29,298 nucleotides of DNA, taken from Anaeromyces robustus. Its lineage: Eukaryota > Neocallimastigomycota > Neocallimastigomycetes > Neocallimastigales > Neocallimastigaceae. The stretch spans positions 112,501 through 141,798 of the forward strand of contig MCFG01000158.1 in assembly GCA_002104895.1 (NCBI GenBank), in the 5' to 3' direction. This document shows positions 9,771-19,195 of this stretch, piece after piece. Below the pieces are notes generated by a model that worked only from the letters and a program-made list of their open reading frames with translations, did no database searches and was not told the origin of the DNA. Position numbers and translations under genes: made by a program. Within the stretch, counting starts at the first letter, position 1, and every line of letters begins with the position of its first letter.

Positions 9771-10751
9771 TTAAACTTTAATATCATTTCCCTTTTTAAG
9801 AGCTCCAACAACATTATGTGGAACGTATAATTCTTCTAAATATTTTATTTCTTCTTCAGTTAATTTAAAGTTAACTGCTTTACAGGCATCTTCAAGATGT
9901 TTAATTTTAGTTACACCAACAATAGGAGCAGCCATTAAAGGTCTTGAAAGTAACCAAGCCATAGAAATTTGTCCCATACTTACTTGATGTTTATCAGCAA
10001 TTTCTTTAACTCTTTTAACCACGGGTAAATCTTTTTCACGATTAGCATCATATTTACCTTTAGCAAATTCATCATCTTTAGATCTATTAGAATCTGATTC
10101 CCATAATCTTGCTAATCTACCACCAGCTAATGGTGAATATGGAGTCATTACCATACCTTCTTCTTCTAATAATTGAATCATTTCACGTTCTTCTTCTCTA
10201 TATATTAAATTATAATGATTTTGAATAGAAACAAAAGTAGCCCATCCATGTTGTCTTGCACATTCTTGAGCTTTATATAATTGATAAGAAAACATAGCAG
10301 AACAACCAAGAGCTCTTACTTTACCAGATTGAACTAATTCATTTAATGTCTCCATAGTTTCTTCAATAGGTGTATTATAATCCCAACGATGAATAATATA
10401 TAAATCAAGATAATCCATTTGAAGTCTTTTAAGAGATCCTTCAACTTCTCTTAAAATAGCTTCACGAGAAAGACCTCCATCATTAAAACGTACTTTAGTA
10501 GCAATAACAACATCTTCTCTTTTAGCAAATTTTCTAATAGAATTACCTAAATATTCTTCACTAGTACCAAAATTATAACAATTAGCGGTATCAAAGAAAT
10601 TAATACCTAAATCTAAAGCTCTTTTAACCATTTCATCCGTTTGTTCTTGATTTAAAAGCCAAGTAAATCCATCTCTAACACCAAAGGTCATACAACCTAA
10701 ACAAATTTTTGAAATTTTAATACCTGATTTACCTAAAGTAGTGTATTCCAT
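9771..10751 (-). CDS. YajO-like NADPH-dependent aldo-keto reductase
   Basis: 326 residues, intronless, full length for the AKR family (a cytosolic TIM-barrel oxidoreductase reducing carbonyls with NAD(P)H). The catalytic tetrad is visible: D54 and Y59 in FFDTANCYN, K86 in ATKV, H121 in IIHRWD. The start is secure because MEYTTLGKSGIKISKICLGC is the standard AKR N-terminus. Three signatures place it near bacterial YajO and related fungal AKRs: HRWDYNTPIEET (121-132), HYNLIYREEERE (179-190) and a C-terminal PHNVVG (311-316). The cofactor segment VGVTKIKHLEDA lies near the C-terminus. E. coli YajO has been linked to 1-deoxyxylulose-5-phosphate formation; whether this protein does that is unknown. 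No introns plus bacterial-type motifs suggest horizontal transfer, a common source of enzymes in gut fungi, but codon use is fully AT-adapted. Confidence 0.93.
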   Translation of the reverse strand: MEYTTLGKSGIKISKICLGCMTFGVRDGFTWLLNQEQTDEMVKRALDLGINFFDTANCYNFGTSEEYLGNSIRKFAKREDVVIATKVRFNDGGLSREAILREVEGSLKRLQMDYLDLYIIHRWDYNTPIEETMETLNELVQSGKVRALGCSAMFSYQLYKAQECARQHGWATFVSIQNHYNLIYREEEREMIQLLEEEGMVMTPYSPLAGGRLARLWESDSNRSKDDEFAKGKYDANREKDLPVVKRVKEIADKHQVSMGQISMAWLLSRPLMAAPIVGVTKIKHLEDACKAVNFKLTEEEIKYLEELYVPHNVVGALKKGNDIKV

Positions 10752-10754
10752 GAT

Positions 10755-10850
10755 GTTTTTATTTATTTGTTTATTTGTTTGTTTGTTTATTTGTTTGTTT
10801 GTTTATTTGTTTGTTTGTTTATGTTTATTGTTTATTGGTTTGTTTATATT
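10755..10850. repeat. TTTG/TTTA tetranucleotide microsatellite
   Basis: Alternating GTTT and ATTT units directly 5' of the reductase ATG, thus CAAA/TAAA on the coding strand within its probable 5' UTR. The transcript leader would be unstructured and almost free of G. Confidence 0.8.
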
Positions 10851-11875
10851 TTTATTTTAATATTATAAAATATATATTGGGAATAATAAAATTAATTCTC
10901 TTATTATTATTATTATTATTACTATTATCTATATATATATTTATAACAAAATAATTATTTATTTTGTTTATTTATTTATTTGTTTATTTTTCTATTGATT
11001 ATTTGTTTATTTATAATGATATAAATATAAAAAAAAAATTTTTTTTATTAGATTTAAGTCTATATATATACTTATTTTTTTTTTAATATTTCGATAATTA
11101 TTTAATATAAATTAAAAAGTTTAAATTAAAAAAAAAAAAAAAAAATTAAATTAAAAATTTTGATTTTATATATATATTAGTTTAATCATCCATTTATTAG
11201 TTTTATTATACAATATTTTAATATTATTTTTTTGGGTTTTATAATTTATATATAACCTATTAATAATACAAGAAGTATTTTTGTGTTATTAACGGAAAAA
11301 TGGAAATATTTCCATTTTTTTAATTTTTTTTTTCAGTGTTTATATATATATATATTATATAATATATATACATAATTTTATATAAAATACATAATAATAA
11401 TTATAATAATTATTTTAATTTTTATAAACAAACTATGAATAAAAAAAAAAAAAAAAAAGAAAAAAAAACAAAAAAAACCCTTTTATACAATATATTATAA
11501 TATTAATTCAATATATATATAAATAAAAAATATTAAATTTATTAATTAAATATTAGAATATCATGGAATAAAAAAAATTTTCCATACCTTTTTAATTATT
11601 TTTAGATATTTATTAATATATTCATATTCATATTCATTCCTACATCTTCGTATTTTTTATTTTACAATTAAAAAAAACATTGTCATTGTATGTTGTATAA
11701 AAGAGTATTCCTAACTAGTAAATATTAACATTATACATAAATCTATTTAGATACATTTATCCTACATACAAAAAATTTGATGGAATTAAAATCCATAAAT
11801 AAAAAAAAAAAAAAAAGAAAGTTTTTTAACAATTTTTTATTAATAATAAGATTTAGCTATTAAATATACTTACTT
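10851..11875. other. AT-rich intergenic spacer
   Basis: Reductase promoter side followed by spacer. It has ATT runs (10897-10922), several A and T homopolymers and a small inverted repeat around AAATGGAAATATTTCCATTT (11297-11316, a near-perfect palindrome). No coding frame or RNA gene is supported. Confidence 0.6.
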
Positions 11876-12091
11876 AATAAAGACAATAAAAAAAATTAAA
11901 TAATTTAATTAAATAAATAAATAATAAATAAATAAAAGAATAATAATAACTTTATTTTTTTATTGTCTTTATTATGTAATTTAATTAAATAAATAAAAGA
12001 ATAATAATAACTTTATTTTTTTATTGTCTTTATTATGTAATTTAATTAAATAAATAAATAATAAAAAGAAAAAAAAGAATATTAATAACTT
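11876..12091. repeat. Direct tandem repeat (61-76 bp unit) with inverted partner
   Basis: Units start with TAATTTAATTAAATAAAT at 11901, 11977 and 12038 (third truncated) and share AATAATAATAACTTTATTTT and TTATTGTCTTTATTATG. Upstream, AATAAAGACAATAAAAAAA (11876-11894) is the exact complement of 11955-11973, so the same 19-mer occurs in both orientations. The block ends about 20 bp before the LINE target site. Confidence 0.75.
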
Positions 12092-12110
12092 AAGATAATT
12101 ATCATTATTA

Positions 12111-12122
12111 TTAAAAGTTTTA
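12111..12122. repeat. LINE target-site duplication, 5' copy
   Basis: TTAAAAGTTTTA, identical to 17008-17019 just after the poly(A) tail of the retrotransposon. Confidence 0.9.
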
Positions 12123-12209
12123 CTCTTCTGAGGACCTGTACTTCCATTCATTTGGAATGCTCAGAAGAGGGTAAATGCCTGTCGATACATGGCGACGTTA
12201 AGGGCATTT
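12123..12209 (+). promoter_or_regulatory. Structured 5' terminus of the LINE (nested hairpins)
   Basis: The first ten bases CTCTTCTGAG (12123-12132) are perfectly complementary to CTCAGAAGAG (12160-12169). Inside this stem CATTC (12145-12149) pairs with GAATG (12155-12159). Immediately after, AAATGCC (12173-12179) pairs with GGCATTT (12203-12209), enclosing GTCG/CGAC (12181-12184 and 12193-12196). Such a compact fold exactly at the transcript start is unlikely by chance in this AT-rich setting. It could be a self-cleaving ribozyme, an IRES-like leader or a protein-binding structure. Confidence 0.7.
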
Positions 12210-12741
12210 TATGAAGTCTCCTAAATAATTGTTCTTTTTCCTAATAATATGTATAAGCTGGATATGCAGGAAATGAGATATTTGTATTTTCTTTTAAATT
12301 TACCTTTCATGTATTTCTGTATATTATCACTGTATGAATCCATTGTAATTGCGTTAATTATTGTATGAGCTTGATTCACTCAAATGCATGTGCTTATACT
12401 TTATTAGAGTTTAGAATAGTTATTTTTGAGTTCTTCACCTTTAACTTTTTTTTAATTTCATGAATTTAAGAATTTACAAGATTTCAAATATATTTACATT
12501 CGCAAAAAGAGATTTTATAACAACTATCAATATTCTAAAAGTGTTTTTATAATAGTGTAAAGAAGATAAACAATTGTAAAATTTAAACAACAGTGAAAAA
12601 TTTACATTCAGTTATTACTAGTCTACATTTTTTTTAACTCGGTCTTTTTAGTTTAAAAAAAAAAAAAATATATATATATTTTAGTTTTGCACTTTCATTT
12701 TTCATTTTTATTTTTTTCAATATTAAATATATATAATCACA

Positions 12742-13998
12742 ATGGTACGGAATTTTTATAATAGTAACGAAAATAGTAATGTGTTTGTTCGTGGTTTCCG
12801 TTGTTATGGAATTGATATTAACAACACTAGCATTATCTTCATCAATGGCCTTCACTCATGGACCAATGCATATATGATGGATTTTCTGGAATCGAAATTT
12901 AAGGAGTTCAACAAGTACATTCTTTCAGTTAAACGATCTATGTGTTCTAGAGGTTGGTATTTTAGGATCAAGGTTTTATCATCTGACTTCAAATTTGATG
13001 ATTTCAAAAAGAAATTTGTATCACATATCTCAAATGCTCGCTTGTCGTATAGTAATTGCACTCATTATATTCGTAAAAGATCACTTCAACAGACCAGAAA
13101 TCAACTATTTTCTTCTTCAACAAACTTTAATGATTCAATTAATAACCAAAGTAATTCTACTACAACATCCTCACAATCTAATACTTCAGATTCTTCTCAA
13201 CGCAACTCATTAGTTAGTATACACTCTAATCTCAACTCTCTTAATTCTATCAAAGATAAATTTACTTTTTGTCTCAGTTGGAATACCAATGGATGGAACC
13301 ATGAAAAGAAAGATAGTATCGAATACTTTATCACATTATTCAAACCTCTTTTCCTCTGTTTTCAAGAAACAAAGAATGGTTCTGGTTCCAATAGTAGTCA
13401 ACCATGTAAAGTCACTATTCCCAATTACCGTTATTTTGTTAGAAGAGCAGTTGATAGTATTCCAGGCATGAGAGGTTTATTTTTAGGTTTTCATAAATCT
13501 TGTCAAGCAATACTTGAAGAGAATTCATTTAATTACATTATTTCCTTAACCAATTATAATATCTACGACTCTAAATGCTCTGTTGGAAATGTATATATCC
13601 CCGTCAGCTCTCATTCTACACAAGTGAAGTGTGCTTTAGCAGAAGTTATTGAATGGCTTAATATTCATCGTGATCATGCTTCTATTCTTGTTGGGGATTT
13701 TAACATGAAAACAGTGGACCTTGAAGAAAAAATATCACAAATTAATGGTTGGATGATTTTACCTCTCAATAGTTCAAGAATCTCTTGGGTTCAAGTATAT
13801 TGTAAGAAAAACTTTGTTGATCTCTCCTTTACTCACCCAAAAAAGGTTGTTCAATGGAATAGAATTCGCTTTGATAAGTTTATTGATACATCTAATTCAA
13901 TTGCAAGGATCTTGAAATTACATCTTCTACTGAAATTAGGAAATCAATGTTCCATATGTCACGTAATATTTACTGTTTTCAAAGAATTAAAAGCTTGA
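12742..13998 (+). CDS. LINE protein, N-terminal part: RRM-like segment plus APE endonuclease
   Basis: 418 codons from ATG 12742. Residues 28-105 have an RRM-like order: IIFINGL as an RNP2-type strand, helix, strand, RGWYFRIKV as an RNP1-type strand, second helix. Residues 120-172 form a Ser/Asn/Thr-rich linker. Then comes an apurinic-endonuclease domain, which nicks the target DNA: SWNTNG (N181), FQET (E209), YIP (Y285) and GDFNM (D319, N321). The usual distal ID and SDH motifs are not clear: the spacing after GDFN is short and the expected region reads SRISW and SFTHP. The frame ends at TGA 13998 after about 30 residues that no longer resemble LINE protein; the -1 frame (DLEITSSTEIRKSM, from 13908) continues the homologous reading into the RT. 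This copy is therefore frameshifted near 13896-13910. Confidence 0.85.
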   Translation: MVRNFYNSNENSNVFVRGFRCYGIDINNTSIIFINGLHSWTNAYMMDFLESKFKEFNKYILSVKRSMCSRGWYFRIKVLSSDFKFDDFKKKFVSHISNARLSYSNCTHYIRKRSLQQTRNQLFSSSTNFNDSINNQSNSTTTSSQSNTSDSSQRNSLVSIHSNLNSLNSIKDKFTFCLSWNTNGWNHEKKDSIEYFITLFKPLFLCFQETKNGSGSNSSQPCKVTIPNYRYFVRRAVDSIPGMRGLFLGFHKSCQAILEENSFNYIISLTNYNIYDSKCSVGNVYIPVSSHSTQVKCALAEVIEWLNIHRDHASILVGDFNMKTVDLEEKISQINGWMILPLNSSRISWVQVYCKKNFVDLSFTHPKKVVQWNRIRFDKFIDTSNSIARILKLHLLLKLGNQCSICHVIFTVFKELKA

Positions 13999-16736
13999 AG
14001 TATCGACAAATTAAAAAGAGCCATTTAGATTATGAACCTAATCAATTTATTATCCTTGTTGCATCTTATAATAAATTATGCCAATCTATTCATAAAAAAT
14101 GTAATGAATTTAGAAGACAAAACTATTTATTTTGGATTAAAATAGGCTGCGAGGCTACCTTAAAAAATGACAGCAGAAAATCATGGTCATGGATTAAGAA
14201 GAATATTAAAAATAACAATCAGGAGTTATTTATACCTCATCCTATCAGAGACCACCAAGATAACTTAGTGTATAGTACTAAAGATCAATTAGATGTTTGG
14301 TGTAATTATTATAAGAAACTTAGTAATGACTCTACTGGACATAGCATGAATAAAAAATTCTGGAAGTATTCTCCCGCTATCAATCGTATAAAGAGTGGAA
14401 ATAACATAGTATGGGATATTAACCAAGATATCAGTATTGAAGAAATCAAAAAGGCCATCCTTTCTATCCCTAACTTTAAAGCCTCGGGTCCCGACGGTAT
14501 CCCTATTGAATTTTATAAAGCTTTAATTCCTGATTCCTCTTCAGATGACTCTGTAAATAATGATTCCTATATTCCGGCTGATCTTAGTTGTTTCCATTTC
14601 TTAATTAATCGTATTTGGAATGGTGATTTTCCTATTTTTTGGAATAATGCATCCATTGTTTCTATCCCAAAAAAAGGCGATCTTTCTAATTGTGATAACT
14701 ATCGTGGTATCTCACTTATCAATAATGGTATTAAGATTCTTTCGAAAATTATTGCTTCTAGAATTTCTGAATATGGTATAAGTCATGGATTCATTAGACC
14801 AGAACAATTTGGCTTTCGGAATAAGGAAGAATGTATTAGTCTTTTTATCTCTATTCTTTCTATTTGTCAAAGACGTAAATTCAAAGGGGAAGATACTTAT
14901 TTAGCTTTTCTGGATCTTAAAAAAGCTTACGATTCTGTGCCCATCTATAACATTTTATCGAAAATTTATACCATTGGTATACAAGGAAAATGCTTTCAAT
15001 TTTTGGAGAACCTATATCTGTCTTCCAAAGCTTGTATTAAAATTAATGGACAATTTTCCGATTCCTTCAGTATACTTAAAGGAGTTCGACAAGGATGTCC
15101 TTTATCTCCTATACTTTTTAATTTGTTTATCAACGACATCTTCAACGATTGCCTGCATAATGGTGTGAAAATAGATACTGAGTATTGTTGTGGAGGATTA
15201 TTTGCTGATGATATTGTTCTTTGTGCCCCTAGTAGATCTCGTATGAACAAACTTCTTCGCTCAGTTAGTAAATGGGCTAAGGACAATGAGATGACTTTTG
15301 GAATTAATAAATGTGCCACATTTGCTGTTAGACATGAAAATTCGGAATATATTCTTAGAGAAGACCCTACCTTTTATTTAACAGGAATCCCAATCCCTAA
15401 AACAGATTGTTATACTTACCTTGGTGTTCCCTTTCACAAATCTCTAGATTTAAAATTCGTTATTAGTAAAATGAAAAATAAAGTTAGTAAGGCTTTGTTT
15501 TCAATTCAAGGTTTTTTAAAAAATGATCTGATTCCTATTCCTCTTAAAAGAACTTTATTCTCTGCAAAAGTTATTGGACAAGTTTCCTATTACGCTCCTT
15601 TGCTTGGTTCTAACAAAAACAATACTAGTTCTACACAAACAATTATTAACAAAGGTTTTTATTGGATTTTAGGCTACTCGAAACCTAATTCTTTTGTTTC
15701 TATTTATTGCATCTCAAAAGAACTCAATATTCCTCCACTTTCTGGTAAATGTGCTTTAGCTCAAGTTAGATGTTTTAATAAGTGGAAGGACTCCAACTGC
15801 ATTATCTCTAAGATAGTTAATAATGTTGCTACAACAAGAAAATGGACTTGGGACAAAGAAAGTAAAATATTAAATGATAAATTAAACAATATTTCATCCT
15901 CTTCTAAAGAAATTATGGAATTCTATTGGGACAGAAACATGAACAGTGATAAATCAATTAAAGCTAAAACTTATAAAATGTACAAATTTGAAGAATCAAG
16001 GAATTACTTAAAACTTAATCTAGAATATCCTGAATATAGCAAAGGTTTTAGGTGGATACTTAGGGCAAGATGTGGATATAAAATCGATGCTAGAGTTGCT
16101 AAAGCTGCAAAAATGATTAATAATTCTTGTCCTAATTGTTGTTCATGTTGTTTCCATTGTGACAGTTATCAGAGAATTGATCATTGGTTTATAAATTGTT
16201 TCTTATTTAAAAATCTTCGTATTGATCACTTCTCTGATCTAGATAGAAATTTTTTTTATTTTTTAGATAGTCTTTTTAATAGTTTAGTTAGGACCAGTAA
16301 TAACCCTAGTGTAGATAATAGAATTAATAGTATTGTTAAGGGTTATAAAAATAGTAATAATATGAGGTTTAATAGTATTAGTAATATAGATATATTAGGT
16401 AATAAAAAAATAGTTAATAGGTATAGTATTTATATTTTTTTAATTGGTGGAAGGGATTATGGTTTTAGTGATAGAATTAACAATAGTCCATACAAAATGG
16501 AATGGGAATGTTTGTTTAAGTGTCAGACTGAATCTGGTACTTATTCAAAATCCCCATTCTTGTTGCGATCTGCGGCTCTATTGAATGATATCATGCCTGT
16601 TGTCTGTAAAAGACAACATATATTGTTCAATAAATTTAAAACCAACCTCTCCAGGAACGTCAATGCTGATAACACAGTAGGACAGCCTAGTAGGGCAAAT
16701 GCCGATCCTATTTCCGACCCTAGTGGAATAGGATAG
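13896..16736 (+). CDS. LINE protein, C-terminal part: reverse transcriptase and zinc knuckle
   Basis: The frame is open from just after a TAA at 13893-13895; the first ATG is at 13947 (929 residues), but the natural protein probably continues from the endonuclease. RT motifs, numbered from that ATG: KASGPDGIPIEFYKAL (178-193), NYRGISLI (251-258), FLDLKKAYDSV with D323 (motif A), GVRQGCPLSPILFN (379-392, motif B), FADD 419-422 (motif C, catalytic), WAKDNEMTFGINKC (motif D) and YTYLGVP (motif E). Near the C-terminus CPNC, H746 and C751 form a C-x2-C-x14-H-x4-C knuckle typical of LINE tails. It reverse-transcribes element RNA at the nicked target. No RNase H. It overlaps the endonuclease frame by 103 nt in the -1 frame. 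All catalytic RT residues are present. Confidence 0.93.
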   Translation, partial: FNCKDLEITSSTEIRKSMFHMSRNIYCFQRIKSLKYRQIKKSHLDYEPNQFIILVASYNKLCQSIHKKCNEFRRQNYLFWIKIGCEATLKNDSRKSWSWIKKNIKNNNQELFIPHPIRDHQDNLVYSTKDQLDVWCNYYKKLSNDSTGHSMNKKFWKYSPAINRIKSGNNIVWDINQDISIEEIKKAILSIPNFKASGPDGIPIEFYKALIPDSSSDDSVNNDSYIPADLSCFHFLINRIWNGDFPIFWNNASIVSIPKKGDLSNCDNYRGISLINNGIKILSKIIASRISEYGISHGFIRPEQFGFRNKEECISLFISILSICQRRKFKGEDTYLAFLDLKKAYDSVPIYNILSKIYTIGIQGKCFQFLENLYLSSKACIKINGQFSDSFSILKGVRQGCPLSPILFNLFINDIFNDCLHNGVKIDTEYCCGGLFADDIVLCAPSRSRMNKLLRSVSKWAKDNEMTFGINKCATFAVRHENSEYILREDPTFYLTGIPIPKTDCYTYLGVPFHKSLDLKFVISKMKNKVSKALFSIQGFLKNDLIPIPLKRTLFSAKVIGQVSYYAPLLGSNKNNTSSTQTIINKGFYWILGYSKPNSFVSIYCISKELNIPPLSGKCALAQVRCFNKWKDSNCIISKIVNNVATTRKWTWDKESKILNDKLNNISSSSKEIMEFYWDRNMNSDKSIKAKTYKMYKFEESRNYLKLNLEYPEYSKGFRWILRARCGYKIDARVAKAAKMINNSCPNCCSCCFHCDSYQRIDHWFINCFLFKNLRIDHFSDLDRNFFYFLDSLFNSLVRTSNNPSVDNRINSIVKGYKNSNNMRFNSISNIDILGNKKIVNRYSIYIFLIGGRDYGFSDRINNSPYKMEWECLFKCQTESGTYSKSPFLLRSAALLNDIMPVVCKRQHILFNKFKTNLSRNVNADNTVGQPSRANADPISDPSGIG

Positions 16737-16967
16737 ATCAATTTTACTTTAATTCTATATTTAGAATTAAGGGCTTGTATGGATTTATTGTTTTTAAATA
16801 TTATTATACTATTTTTTTTCCCTCCAGTATTATTTATTATTATCTATAATATATTACTGGTTTTTATTTTTTTTTAGTAGTATCATTTTTTTTTCATTAT
16901 GTGTTTTTTTTATGATTCATGTATTTTAATATTTAAATTCAATAAAGTTGACGTACAAATTGTGTAC

Positions 16968-16970
<3 letters not shown>
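16737..16970 (+). other. LINE 3' UTR with hairpin and poly(A) signal
   Basis: Contains CCAGTA (16822-16827) complementary to TACTGG (16853-16858), a possible RT-recognition hairpin, and AATAAA at 16941-16946, about 25 bases before the A tail. Confidence 0.6.
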
Positions 16971-17007
<37 letters not shown>

Positions 17008-17009
<2 letters not shown>

Positions 17010-17019
17010 AAAAGTTTTA
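17008..17019. repeat. LINE target-site duplication, 3' copy
   Basis: TTAAAAGTTTTA following the A tail, identical to 12111-12122. Host sequence resumes here. Confidence 0.9.
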
Positions 17020-18337
17020 TTGATTTATAATGATTAAGGCAGTATATAGATTGTATTAGAAATCTAAATACCAAATTATTTTTAGATATTTTTAATATTT
17101 TCTTTTCAAAAAAAAAAAAAAATAAAAGTTTATTGTTTTTATTTTTTATTTTACATTCTATTTTTTTTTTATGGAATTTGTTCATTTATATATATATATA
17201 TATATATATTCTTTTTTTTTTTACCTATTTTATAAAATGATACGAATAATGATATGATTAGATATATTTTTTAAAAAATATATTTATGAAGTTGTTGTTT
17301 ATAAATAAGAAAAAATTTTTAAAGGTTGAATTGGTTATTTTTAATGAAAAATAAATTTTAATAAAATGAAAAAAAAAAAAAAAAAGATTTAAAATAGAAA
17401 GATATTTAAATTATTTATTAATAATTATGATTTTAATTATAATATAAATAATTTAAAATATATATATATATATATATATAATATATATTTATACATTAAA
17501 AATTATAAATTATAAATAATGTTAAATATAATTATTTAAAAAGAAAAATTAAAAAAAAAATCGTTAAAAAAAATACTTTTTTTTTTCTTTTTTTACATTT
17601 AATAATTTATTAATAGTTTTATATGGTATTTAGTGTATCTTGAAATGACATCCTATAATAAATAAATATATAATATCAATATACACTAGTATCTTTAAAA
17701 CAACAACTTTATATATATTATATTGATTGATTTTTAATTAAATAATTATTTAATTATAATTTTCTTAAAATTATTATTTTTTAATTATTCTAAAAAAAAA
17801 AAAAAAACGTTAATAAATAATATTTATTTTTAAAGTTAAAGTTATCCTAACTATATTATTTTCCTTTTTTTTTTTTTTTTTATCTTTAACTTTTAATATA
17901 ATTTTTTTGGAAGTTTCTATGAATAAATAATTAAAATAAAATAAAATAATATATATATATATATATAAAGTTTATAATATTTTATATATTTATATATCTT
18001 ATTTTTCTTTTTCTTTTTTTCTTTCTTTTTTTTTTTTGAATGATACTTTATTAAATAATAATTGATTCAAAAAAGATATTTTAATTAATATTTTACAAAA
18101 AATTTTTTTTAATAATAAATTTAAATAATTTTAAAAATTATTTTTTTTAATTAAGCTAATTAATCAACCGAATTTTCAAATGATTTTAATTATCATTAAT
18201 TAAAATAATTAGTGTAAACTTTAATTTTATTTAATAGTTTTTTTATTTTTTTATTTTTTACCAATTAATAGAAAACTAGTAAGATAAAATAAAATAAAAT
18301 AATATAAAATATAATAAAATTATTATTATTATTATCA

Positions 18338-18378
<41 letters not shown>

Positions 18379-18952
18379 TCTTTATACAATTAATTAGTTT
18401 CTATTAATGTAATGATTAATTTATTAAAAAAAATTACATATAAATAATAATAATAACAATTACTATATAAAAATATAATGGTAATAATTATTAAATAGTA
18501 AAATCATTACTATTTAAAATATTCTTAATTATTATTGAATTATTATTAACTATTATTATTCATTATTCATTATTGTCATTATTGTCATTATTATTATTAT
18601 TAACTATTACTATAATTATTATTATTTAATTGTTATTATTAACTATTATCATTAACTATTATCACAGTTAATTATTCATTATTATCTATTATTATTATTG
18701 TTCATTATTTATTATCATTATTTATTTATTTATTATTATTTTTTTTTTTTCTTTTTTACATATTTTATATTTTTTTCTTTCTATTTTTCTATTTTTTTTT
18801 CTTATTCATTTTTCCTATAAAGCTATTAATTACACACATACATACACACATATATATATATATAAAATGAATAAATAATTATTAATATTATATAATAAAA
18901 AAAAAGGAATATATTTCAGTTATTATTTTTGAAATATACATTTTTTTTTTTT
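17020..18952. other. AT-rich spacer with ATT microsatellites
   Basis: Homopolymers, TA runs (17458-17480), and a large ATT-rich tract (about 18316-18378 and 18535-18735) with scattered C or G interruptions. No supported gene on either strand; the minus frame at 16910-17185 is a translation of the LINE A tail. Confidence 0.6.
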
Positions 18953-19045
18953 TGGAATTGAATTGAATTGAATTGAATTAAATTGAATAGAGTTGAAGTA
19001 AAACAAAATAAAGTAAAGTGAATTGAATAGAAGTGAATTAAATTA
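18953..19045. repeat. Degenerate GAATT/AGTGAA pentanucleotide array
   Basis: GGAATTGAATTGAATTGAAT opens the run, which decays into AGTTGAAGTAAAACAAAATA-type variants and returns to GTGAATTGAATAGAAGTGAA. It lies about 150 bp upstream of the secreted-protein start and could be part of its promoter region. Confidence 0.7.
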
Positions 19046-19195
19046 AAAGTCAATATTATTTTATAAATACAATAAACACCGAAAATATTTTTATTTTATC
19101 TTTTTTTTTTTTTTTTTTCTCTTATTAAAATATATAACAAGCAACAAGTATAAAATAAATATATAAAAAATAAAAATAAAATAAAAGAAAAAAAA

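Larger units (their letters stand above)
12123..17007 (+). mobile_element. Non-LTR retrotransposon (LINE, APE-type), apparently full length
   Basis: The 4,885-bp element is bounded by a perfect 12-bp TSD (12111-12122 and 17008-17019). It has a 619-nt structured 5' UTR, an endonuclease frame, a reverse-transcriptase frame, a 3' UTR with AATAAA at 16941-16946, and an uninterrupted 37-A tail (16971-17007). These are hallmarks of target-primed reverse transcription. An identical TSD and an intact tail suggest a recent insertion. Its base composition is visibly richer in G and C than the surrounding DNA. There is no RNase H domain. No clade is assigned. The endonuclease and RT lie in different frames, so this copy is probably inactive unless it uses frameshifting. 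Confidence 0.92.

Noticed and set aside
12123-12216. Definite HDV-like ribozyme call
   Set aside because: The topology is suggestive, but the catalytic cytosine and the usual G at position 1 were not found, so it is kept only as a hypothesis.
14996-15319. Minus-strand frame of 107 codons opposite the reverse transcriptase
   Set aside because: It overlaps RT motifs B and C on the other strand and shows no recognisable protein features, so it is a shadow frame.
17458-17480. TA dinucleotide runs as regulatory TATA elements
   Set aside because: Such runs are everywhere in this window and cannot be tied to a start site.
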